In this document: positions 25,514 through 32,176 of the stretch, one piece after another | Position numbering within the stretch: position 1 is the stretch's first letter | How the letters are laid out: each line of letters starts with the position of its first letter | Assembly (NCBI RefSeq): GCF_000753795.1 | Contig: NZ_JPEO01000026.1 | Coordinates: forward strand, 1-32,810 | Reading direction: 5' to 3' | Origin: Shewanella mangrovi | GTDB taxonomy: Bacteria > Pseudomonadota > Gammaproteobacteria > Enterobacterales > Shewanellaceae | Length of the DNA stretch: 32,810 bases | The notes under the pieces: model-generated | The model's database searches: none | The model's input: only the letters and a program-made list of their open reading frames with translations | What the model was told of the DNA's origin: nothing | Made by a program: the position numbers and the translations under genes

Positions 25514-25556
25514 AATTCCCTCAAAACAAAAAATTTCTGCTGTCCTATTAATGCAC

Positions 25557-26783
25557 TTACTTCACCAATGCTGGCAACAGAGCCTGAATATTACCATCCA
25601 CCTTATGTTGTATTGGTAGACCTAAAATATGTGCCACCGTTGGATACACATCGACGTTATCAAACGGGGCAAGCGTGACACCTTGCTTAAATGCTGGACC
25701 TTCTGCGACAAACAATGCGCCCATATCTTTGATGTAACTAAAACCATGAGCACCATGATGGTCACGCTCAGCAAGCGGTTGATTAGTGAAAAATGCAGGC
25801 GCATCCACCTCTGCAATCACATCCGCAATACGCGGACTATTGGTGTAGTGTCTTGCGGCCAAATAGGCATTATCCAACACGCGATAGCGGCCATTCGCGG
25901 CCAGCTCAAGCTGCTGTCTTAATTTAGCGATGTCATCGGCGCTGGTGTTAGGTTTGGCATAAATCAGCAAGCGCGTTTCCACCGACACCACATGAAACTT
26001 ATTGGTATCGATAGGCAGTTTGCGATAATCAATGCCCTCCTCTGCGTCGATTCTTGCCATCCCGTGATCCGCCAGCACAATCAGGTTTACCGGAAATGAC
26101 AGCTCTTGCTGCAACCGCGCACGCAAGCGGCCAATCAATTTATCAACTCGTTGCACTGCACGGGCGGTTTCAGGCGCGTCTGGCCCAAAAAGATGTCCTG
26201 CGGTATCGACGGCAGAGAAATACCCCATAATGAAATGCGGGCGGGTAGCCGCAGGCATTTTCAGCCAATCCACCATTTGGTCGATACGGTCTTGATAATT
26301 GGCTTGCTGTGAAAAATGGAAATAGTACGACGGCGTCATACCATTAATGCGCGCATCTGATTCCGGCCAGAAATAGGTCGCGGCTTTAACGCCGTTCATC
26401 TCGGCGAGGTTCCATAACGGAATGCCTTTTAACCAGGTAGAATCCTTGAGGCCATCACCCATTGCATAACATTGATGCCGCTCTTTATCACAGAAATCGT
26501 TATCAACAATGCCGTGATGCGTCGGATAAAGTCCGGTCGCTAAGGTGATATGGTTTGGAAATGTCTTAGTTGGATATGCAGGACGCATCTGCTCTGCTCG
26601 CACTCCGTGCTGCGCAATCGCTTGCAGATTTTTAGCATCATACTTGTCGATGTAATCCCAACGGAAACCATCAAGAGAGATCACGATGACCGTGGGTTTA
26701 ATGTCCTTATTATTGGCGGCAACCGAAGTGGCACAGACAAACACACTCAAAAATGCCAGCCCGAGGCAAATCACTTTATTCAT
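25557..26783 (-). CDS. Secreted NPP-type nucleotide pyrophosphatase/phosphodiesterase
   Basis: 408 residues from ATG 26783, the start of a clear signal peptide (MNKVICLGLAFLSVFV, cleavage near SVAA); the reading frame stays open 50 codons further up, but that leader is not signal-like. It is an alkaline-phosphatase-fold enzyme of the NPP/autotaxin family that hydrolyses nucleotide phosphodiesters to 5'-monophosphates. Metal Asp38 (VISLDGF), nucleophile Thr74 (TKTFPNH), DTAGHLFGP, ADHGM and HGAHGF are all present. It heads an operon with the 5'-nucleotidase. Its upstream region carries direct repeats. Confidence 0.92.
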   Translation of the reverse strand: MNKVICLGLAFLSVFVCATSVAANNKDIKPTVIVISLDGFRWDYIDKYDAKNLQAIAQHGVRAEQMRPAYPTKTFPNHITLATGLYPTHHGIVDNDFCDKERHQCYAMGDGLKDSTWLKGIPLWNLAEMNGVKAATYFWPESDARINGMTPSYYFHFSQQANYQDRIDQMVDWLKMPAATRPHFIMGYFSAVDTAGHLFGPDAPETARAVQRVDKLIGRLRARLQQELSFPVNLIVLADHGMARIDAEEGIDYRKLPIDTNKFHVVSVETRLLIYAKPNTSADDIAKLRQQLELAANGRYRVLDNAYLAARHYTNSPRIADVIAEVDAPAFFTNQPLAERDHHGAHGFSYIKDMGALFVAEGPAFKQGVTLAPFDNVDVYPTVAHILGLPIQHKVDGNIQALLPALVK

Positions 26784-27113
26784 ACAATTAACGGTTTTGA
26801 GAACAGTGGGTCTTGTTGTGAGAACAGTATAACGGAATAACGTGACACTAAAGAGGCTTTTATTGTGTAAAAAATTATTGTGGAGAAATGGCGTGCCGCA
26901 GCGTCCCCACCACAATAACGTGAACCGAGGCACAACAGTGACACACCATGTTTACTTAGGACTTGAATAGCAGTGCCAGCACCACCACATGTTTTATTAG
27001 CGCTGGCGATGGCGTTCATCTACCAGCACTCAATAATGTAACCGACTAGATGGCGCACATCTTCGCTTTTTAGCCACGGATAACTATCACTTCTCAACTT
27101 TGTGGTTTTTTCA
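26784..27113. other. Gene-free divergent region, repeat-rich
   Basis: About 330 bp without a supportable gene between the NPP gene and a membrane protein gene. Besides the 21-bp-spaced repeats near the NPP start it holds TTATTGTG twice in direct orientation (26860-26867, 26875-26882) and once inverted (CACAATAA, 26911-26918). AATAACGTGA also occurs twice (26836-26845, 26914-26923). These suggest a multi-site regulatory region; nothing else is seen. Confidence 0.5.
26798..26831 (-). promoter_or_regulatory. Promoter/operator candidate of the NPP operon
   Basis: A -10-like TATACT (26831-26826, minus) is followed by two exact copies of ACTGTTCTCA (26828-26819 and 26807-26798), 21 bp apart, or two helical turns. 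The nearer copy ends 14 nt before the start codon. This looks like a repressor site, but no regulator is known. Confidence 0.45.
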
Positions 27114-27662
27114 ATGCAACAAATTCCCGATACGCACGACCACCGCGTGCTGTGTAAGTCACTCGGTAAACTCATTTACCGCCCGTCCCTGTCCGCGAAA
27201 GAGATGGTCAAAGCCAATTACCCGCAAGTATTTGTCACGAATGGTATTATCACCTTACTTTGGTTAGCTTCGCTGTTACTGATTGTGCTTTATGTCGGCG
27301 CAAATCCACCTTGGTACGGTTGGCTTGGTCTGGTCTTATGCGCTGTTATTTGGTTATTAGCCTGTAAGCTATTGGCGTCGAGTGTGCCGCAATTCTATTC
27401 CGCGCGTTGGGATTTTATCGGCGAGAAAGGCATTTTATCGCAACGTAAAAATGGCCAGGGCAAAGTCCTCAGCCAAACGATGATGCTGTTTGATGCGCAA
27501 CTCAGCTGTCGGCAGCTAGCCGATACGCTGGAAATCAGACAAGGCAAGCAGCGACTGCAATTTAGTAAGGCCACCTCAGGCAAAGCCTATCAGGCAGTTA
27601 TGCAGGCGGTGCAAAACTTCCGTCCAAAAAGCAAAGGTAAACGCGCCCGTATCGGCAGATAA
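27114..27662 (+). CDS. Hypothetical two-helix membrane protein
   Basis: 182 residues from ATG 27114 (an in-frame GTG four codons earlier is an alternative; neither has a clear ribosome site). Two hydrophobic helices lie near 43-62 and 70-90, followed by a basic cytoplasmic domain ending KSKGKRARIGR. The domain after the helices (WDFIGEKGILSQRKNGQGK) has the look of a PH-like or YcxB-like beta-rich module, which is a weak impression. No family is recognised with confidence. It is divergent from the NPP gene and followed by a strong hairpin. Confidence 0.65.
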   Translation: MQQIPDTHDHRVLCKSLGKLIYRPSLSAKEMVKANYPQVFVTNGIITLLWLASLLLIVLYVGANPPWYGWLGLVLCAVIWLLACKLLASSVPQFYSARWDFIGEKGILSQRKNGQGKVLSQTMMLFDAQLSCRQLADTLEIRQGKQRLQFSKATSGKAYQAVMQAVQNFRPKSKGKRARIGR

Positions 27663-27674
27663 CACCGCTGAACT

Positions 27675-27702
27675 CACTAGGCTGGCATCGTGCCGCCTAG
27701 TG
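27675..27702. terminator. Hairpin after the membrane protein gene
   Basis: Arms CACTAGGC / GCCTAGTG plus inner GGCA / TGCC make a 12-bp stem with a single bulged T and loop TCG. No T-run follows, so it is terminator-like but not a classic intrinsic terminator. Confidence 0.45.
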
Positions 27703-27813
27703 TGCCGCGAACTTTTGGCCGCAACATCTGCCACGCTGGCGGTTTTACGCTTCTATTTGATAATGTTCTGTGATTAAACTGAGTAAATTTCCACCATAAA
27801 ACTGAGTATCGCA

Positions 27814-28257
27814 ATGGAACTGCAGATAGAAGTGACGCTGAGAACCGGCGCCCGTTACCGTACACGTAAGTACAAATCAGAAATCAGCGCAAAACGCGGC
27901 ATTTGCAAATGGTTGCAACAAAACCAACATCAAGTCGACATTTCAGCCAGTTATTTCTCTCCCACTCTCAAGCAACACCAATCTTTTGAAGATGCCGAAC
28001 AACTCCAAATGTTGTTACCCAAAACGAGTACCGATTTTTATCAATCATTGGCGTGGCGCAAACTAAGAATGCGAGTTCTGCAAACACAGGAACATCGCTG
28101 TACCATCTGTAACCGTACGCCAGCTGAGCACAATATTGCGCTAGAAGTTGACCATAAAAAGCCGCGTTCAAAGTATCCAGAATTAGCATTAGACATTAAT
28201 AACCTGCGAATCCTCTGTTTAGACTGCAATCGTGGTAAAGCCGACCATGAGTATTGA
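27814..28257 (+). CDS. Solitary HNH endonuclease
   Basis: 147 residues. The C-terminal half is an HNH treble-clef nuclease: Cys96-x2-Cys99 (CTIC), EVDHKKPRSKYPELALDINN with His114 and the Asn near 130, then Cys135-x2-Cys138 (CLDCN). The spacing is that of the common HNH family. The N-terminal 75 residues are basic (RTGARYRTRKYKSEISAKRG) and could bind DNA. There is no methylase, toxin-immunity gene, intein or phage gene beside it, so its role is open. The ribosome site is weak. Confidence 0.85.
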   Translation: MELQIEVTLRTGARYRTRKYKSEISAKRGICKWLQQNQHQVDISASYFSPTLKQHQSFEDAEQLQMLLPKTSTDFYQSLAWRKLRMRVLQTQEHRCTICNRTPAEHNIALEVDHKKPRSKYPELALDINNLRILCLDCNRGKADHEY

Positions 28258-28339
28258 CGATATCAAAGCCAACGTTGGTATTTATCTTAAGCAAGAGTTC
28301 ACACTTTTCACCGAGAATAGCGCGCAAAATGGCGGTTAC

Positions 28340-28366
28340 TGTCAAAAAATGACATGTTAGCTAACA
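28340..28366. promoter_or_regulatory. Two adjacent inverted repeats upstream of the peptide transporter
   Basis: TGTCA-AAAAA-TGACA (28340-28354) directly abuts the 12-bp palindrome TGTTAGCTAACA (28355-28366), about 120 bp before the transporter start. This is operator-like; no known regulator is assigned. Confidence 0.35.
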
Positions 28367-28487
28367 AAATCTAGCATGCAGTTTTGCAATCAAATCCGTA
28401 GCATGGAACAGTAACCCGATATAGCAGCCGAGGACTTGATGTTTTTGGCCAACGATAACAATAGCTAACCACACTACAAGGATAATC

Positions 28488-30038
28488 ATGGCAACGACCT
28501 CCGCCGGACGCTGGCCACGCCAGATCCCGTTTATTATCGCCAGTGAAGCTTGTGAGCGCTTCAGCTTCTATGGCATGCGTAATATTCTGACCCCGTTTCT
28601 CATGACCGCTTTGCTGCTTTCAGTTCCCGAAGAGCTGCGTCAAGGTGAAGCCAAAGATGTATTTCACTCCTTTGTCATTGGAGTCTATTTCTTCCCGCTA
28701 TTAGGCGGTTGGATATCTGACCGTTTCTTTGGCAAATACAACACCATTTTATGGCTCAGTATCGTCTACGTAATTGGCCATGCCTTCTTGGCTATCTTCG
28801 AAACCAGTAAGACGGGTTTCTATTCTGGCCTATTTTTGATTGCCCTTGGCTCTGGCGGTATTAAGCCGCTGGTATCGTCATTTATGGGGGATCAGTTTGA
28901 TCAGAGTAATAAGTCATTGGCACAAAAAGCCTTTGATATGTTCTATTTCACTATCAACTTCGGCTCCTTCTTCGCATCACTGTCCATGCCGTTGATTCTT
29001 AAGTTCTGGGGACCATCAGTGGCCTTTGGCATTCCCGGTGTATTGATGTTTATTGCGACTATGTTCTTCTGGTATGGCCGCAAACGCTACGTACATATCA
29101 AGCCAAAAGCGCATGACCCACATGGTTTTTTACCTGTGATTAGAAGTGCGATTTTGACGCCAGTAGCAGGACAAGCCAACAAAGGGTTATGGGTGAGTAT
29201 TGTTGGCATTGCGTTGGCAATTTTTGCGCTATCTCAAACCGCTGAACTGGGTTTAGTCACCGCGCTATGTCTCGCCTTAGTATTGATTATGGGATTTGTC
29301 GGCAGTGGCGCATCGATGCAACTACAGCGTGCACTTGCACACCATCCTGCCGAGGCGGTGGACGGGGTTAAGTCGGTATTTCGTATTCTGATCTTATTTG
29401 CGCTGGTCACGCCGTTTTGGTCGCTGTTCGATCAAAAAGCCTCTACTTGGATTTTGCAGGCCAATGATATGGCTAAGCCAGACTGGTTTGAACCGGCCAT
29501 GATGCAAGCACTTAACCCTATGTTAGTGATGCTGCTGATCCCGTTTAACAACTTTGTGTTATACCCAATGCTGCGTAAAGCCGGCATGCAAGTCACTGCG
29601 CTGCGCCGCATGGGGGCTGGTATTGCCTTTTCGGGTCTAGCGTGGATCGTGATTGGTACCATTCAGTTGATGATGGATGGTGGCAGCGTCATGTCGATCA
29701 CTTGGCAAGTTCTGCCTTATGCCTTGCTTACCTTCGGTGAAGTACTGGTATCAGCCACAGGCCTTGAGTTCGCTTATAGTCAGGCACCAGCGTCAATGAA
29801 GGGCAGTATCATGAGCTTTTGGACGCTGTCGGTAACGGTTGGTAACTTGTGGGTGCTACTGGCAAACGCCAGTGTAAAACATGACTCAGTCACCAGTAAG
29901 ATCGTTGAAACCGGTATCAGTGTCACGGCATTCCAGATGTTTTTCTTCGCCGGATTTGCCTTGTTAGCCGCCTTGGTATTTGCACTCTATGCCCGTTCAT
30001 ACACGATGCAAGACCACTATCGCGCCAACGCTGAGTAA
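28488..30038 (+). CDS. POT/PTR-family proton-dependent oligopeptide transporter
   Basis: 516 residues with AAGGA before the ATG. It is a major-facilitator peptide symporter of the inner membrane, importing di- and tripeptides with protons. The family signature ExxERFxFY is present near the start (Glu20, Glu23, Arg24 in EACERFSFYGMR), as is FMGDQFDQ in helix 4-5. About 12-14 hydrophobic helices span the chain. Shewanella has several POT paralogues; which one this is cannot be said. It is monocistronic, with a strong terminator and an operator-like region upstream. Confidence 0.92.
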   Translation: MATTSAGRWPRQIPFIIASEACERFSFYGMRNILTPFLMTALLLSVPEELRQGEAKDVFHSFVIGVYFFPLLGGWISDRFFGKYNTILWLSIVYVIGHAFLAIFETSKTGFYSGLFLIALGSGGIKPLVSSFMGDQFDQSNKSLAQKAFDMFYFTINFGSFFASLSMPLILKFWGPSVAFGIPGVLMFIATMFFWYGRKRYVHIKPKAHDPHGFLPVIRSAILTPVAGQANKGLWVSIVGIALAIFALSQTAELGLVTALCLALVLIMGFVGSGASMQLQRALAHHPAEAVDGVKSVFRILILFALVTPFWSLFDQKASTWILQANDMAKPDWFEPAMMQALNPMLVMLLIPFNNFVLYPMLRKAGMQVTALRRMGAGIAFSGLAWIVIGTIQLMMDGGSVMSITWQVLPYALLTFGEVLVSATGLEFAYSQAPASMKGSIMSFWTLSVTVGNLWVLLANASVKHDSVTSKIVETGISVTAFQMFFFAGFALLAALVFALYARSYTMQDHYRANAE

Positions 30039-30056
30039 TCGCTCATCGCGCTCAAT

Positions 30057-30085
30057 AAAAAGGTCAGCGATTGCTGACCTTTTTA
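30057..30085. terminator. Bidirectional terminator after the peptide transporter
   Basis: Five A, stem GGTCAGC / GCTGACC (7 bp) with loop GATT, then six T. It separates the transporter from the convergent amidotransferase gene. Confidence 0.92.
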
Positions 30086-30103
30086 TTACTGGCATCACCA
30101 TTA

Positions 30104-30805
30104 TCAGGCGGCAATAAAGTTTGCCATTAACTGTGCAATTTTCAGTCCCTGATGCTCGGTTTGATAACTTATCAGCGCCGTGGCCGCTTTATCTTCACCA
30201 ATATCATGCCAGCGCTTGCGCAATAACGCTTCGGCGTAGGGCACTGTGAATTCCGGATGCGGCTGGAACGCCAGTACGCGGTTGTCGATATAAAACGCCG
30301 CATTTGGACAAAAGTCGTTATGCGCTAAGCGAGTGGCAGCCGGAGGTAAGCTCACTACTTGATCGCGATGACTGCAGATCAGTGAAAAGCTATGTGCATC
30401 ACTGGCAACCCAGTCAGGCGCATCGCACCACTGGTAATGCATAATACCAACGCCCCAACCTTGGTCAGCGCGCTTGACTTCGCCACCTAAGCTATGGGCT
30501 AACAACTGGTGGCCGAAACAGATCCCGAGCAACTTCTGCCCATCTTTAAAACGCTGTTGTAGATAATCCTTCAGTGTCAAAATCCACGGTTCATCACTAA
30601 AGGCATCGGCCTTAGAGCCGGTGATCAACATAGCATCATATTGCTCGGGGGATTCCGGATAGACACCCTCGATCACGCTGTAGATATCACTATCAACGGC
30701 AATTCCTGCCGCCGCAAACATCTGCTGAAACATGGCACCATAGCCGTGATATTGCGCAAGAAATTCCGGGTGCAACACATCGGTCTGCAAAATGGCTAGC
30801 TTCAC
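30104..30805 (-). CDS. Class-I glutamine amidotransferase-like protein
   Basis: 233 residues from GTG 30805, chosen because GAGGAG lies five bases upstream and the chain then begins KLAILQTD, the family's first strand; an in-frame start 10 codons earlier lies before that ribosome site. Triad: Cys96 in LLGICFGHQLLAHSLGG, and His and Glu in FQPHPEF. It belongs to the stand-alone GATase1 group annotated as GMP-synthase-like (YfeJ-type), which takes ammonia from glutamine or hydrolyses gamma-glutamyl compounds. The partner synthase and substrate are unknown. It starts 23 nt after the SDR gene's stop. Confidence 0.88.
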   Translation of the reverse strand: MKLAILQTDVLHPEFLAQYHGYGAMFQQMFAAAGIAVDSDIYSVIEGVYPESPEQYDAMLITGSKADAFSDEPWILTLKDYLQQRFKDGQKLLGICFGHQLLAHSLGGEVKRADQGWGVGIMHYQWCDAPDWVASDAHSFSLICSHRDQVVSLPPAATRLAHNDFCPNAAFYIDNRVLAFQPHPEFTVPYAEALLRKRWHDIGEDKAATALISYQTEHQGLKIAQLMANFIAA

Positions 30806-30828
30806 ATCATCTCCTCGGAAAACAAGAC

Positions 30829-31620
30829 TTACCAAACAGTTTTCATCTTACCGCCGTCAATCGCCAAGGTAGTACCTGTAATATAGCTGGCGGCATTGGA
30901 CAGCAAGAATACCGCCGCATTGGCAAACTCCTGCGGCGTACCATAACGCCCCATTGGCAGTTGTGACTCTTGCTGCTGACGCACTTCGTCTGGGCTAATT
31001 GCTAAGGCTTGGGCACGTTTTTGATTCAGCGTTTTCAGGCGGTCAGTATCAATCAGGCCAGGCAAGAGGTTATTGAAACGGATATTTTCGGCGGCATACG
31101 CTTGCGACAAACTTTTTACCAAGGCTGTTACGCCGGAACGCATCACGTTCGACAACAATAAAATATCAATCGGCTCTTTTACTGATGAAGAGGTCACGGT
31201 AATCACTGAGCCTTGCCCCAGCGATTGCATAGATGGCAGTACCGCACGAATTAAGCGCACGGCACTCATCAACGTCAGCTCAAATGCGGCTTGCCAATCG
31301 GCATCCGTAAAATCGACAAAATCGCCACTCGGCGGGCCACCAGCATTCACCACTAACCCCGAAACTGCACCAAAGTCTTCCGTAGTGGCCGCAACCCAAC
31401 GCTCAATGCTGTTCGCATCAGCGGCATCAAACTGGTAGGCCTTTACCTCAGCGCCAGTGGCGCTTCGAATCGACTCTGCGGCTGCAGTAATGGCGTCTTG
31501 ATCGCGACTCGCCATCGACACTTGTGCACCTTCTTGTGCGCAAGCCAAAGCGATAGCATACCCCATACCTTTACTTGCCGCGGCAACCATCACGGTTTTG
31601 CCTTTAAGTTGTAAATCCAT
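30829..31620 (-). CDS. SDR-family protein lacking the canonical Tyr-Lys pair
   Basis: 263 residues from ATG 31620 (a GTG four codons upstream is possible; neither has a strong ribosome site). It has a Rossmann-fold short-chain dehydrogenase frame: AAASKGMG in place of TGxxxGxG (13-20), NAG at 92-94, SSS at 144-146 and a C-terminal DGG. Where YxxxK is expected the chain reads SNVMR, so the catalytic Tyr and Lys are replaced by Ser157 and Arg161. This agrees with a known FabG-like subgroup with SSSVKxP and LSNxxRxGV. Substrate is unknown. It is first in an operon with the amidotransferase gene. Confidence 0.88.
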   Translation of the reverse strand: MDLQLKGKTVMVAAASKGMGYAIALACAQEGAQVSMASRDQDAITAAAESIRSATGAEVKAYQFDAADANSIERWVAATTEDFGAVSGLVVNAGGPPSGDFVDFTDADWQAAFELTLMSAVRLIRAVLPSMQSLGQGSVITVTSSSVKEPIDILLLSNVMRSGVTALVKSLSQAYAAENIRFNNLLPGLIDTDRLKTLNQKRAQALAISPDEVRQQQESQLPMGRYGTPQEFANAAVFLLSNAASYITGTTLAIDGGKMKTVW

Positions 31621-31759
31621 TTTCAAGTCCACAGTTGAACGATGAAGGCATATGACATTAGCACTTTGCGCTATGGGAAGCTAACGCATTCATTTGGGAT
31701 ATAGGTAGGCCAAGATATATCAGCCATTCAGTCGCTTTTTGGTTTTATTCATCGCTGGC

Positions 31760-31777
31760 CTGTCATTGTTGCGTCAC
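31760..31777 (+). promoter_or_regulatory. Pho-box-like site
   Basis: CTGTCAT, four bases TGTT, then GCGTCAC: two direct half-sites with the 11-bp period of PhoB boxes, matching CTGTCAT-n4-CTGTCAY at 12 of 14 half-site positions. It is 400 bp from the secreted gene and about 140 bp from the SDR gene, so its target is uncertain. Confidence 0.4.
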
Positions 31778-31865
31778 AAGAACTTAATTTCCGGCTTTCA
31801 TTTCAATAGAAAAATGCTAAAAAACCTGATTAATAACAAAATAAAAACAGCAAATAATTAATTGC

Positions 31866-31965
31866 TAATTAACATTTAAAAATCATTGTAATAGATAAAA
31901 ACAACAAACAATACTACTCAACAACGAAATTCTTAAAATCCATTTAAATCAGTTAATTAACATTT
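31866..31965. promoter_or_regulatory. Repeated ArcA-like motifs
   Basis: TAATTAACATTT occurs at 31866-31877 and 31954-31965. With flanks the sites read GCTAATTAACATTTA and GTTAATTAACATTTC, each 11 of 15 to the ArcA consensus GTTAATTAAATGTTA; the reverse strand contains TGTTAATTA in both. AT-rich DNA gives such matches by chance, so this is tentative. Confidence 0.35.
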
Positions 31966-32176
31966 CATTTATTACACTTAAATCGAAAACAATAACCTTA
32001 TAGAGCCAATTGCCATTATTACACTTGTTAATCTTGTATGAAATTTGTGCCGTTTTGAAAATTATGTAACCATTTTGTATTGATTATTCTTTAGAATACC
32101 CTCGGAAATATTTCCCAATATTTCTCATGACACAAACAGAACGCCATGGATATGGCAAAAATAGACTGAGGGTAGA

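Larger units (their letters stand above)
31621..32176. other. Long AT-rich divergent intergenic region
   Basis: About 555 bp without a gene, very AT-rich from 31800 to 32100, between the SDR gene and the secreted nuclease-like gene. It holds a Pho-box-like site, two copies of TAATTAACATTT, two copies of TTATTACACTT (31969-31979, 32016-32026), TATTCT-TT-AGAATA (32085-32098) and the palindrome GGAAATATTTCC (32104-32115). No convincing sigma-70 promoter was picked out. It probably controls the downstream secreted gene. Confidence 0.55.

Noticed and set aside
26835..26923. Possible CRISPR-like array because of repeated short words near the NPP gene
   Set aside because: Repeats are only 8-10 bp, irregularly spaced, with no constant spacer length and no cas genes.
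26784..26933. Upstream extension of the NPP gene by 50 codons
   Set aside because: The frame stays open, but the true start is the signal peptide at 26783; the leader crosses the repeat-rich promoter region.
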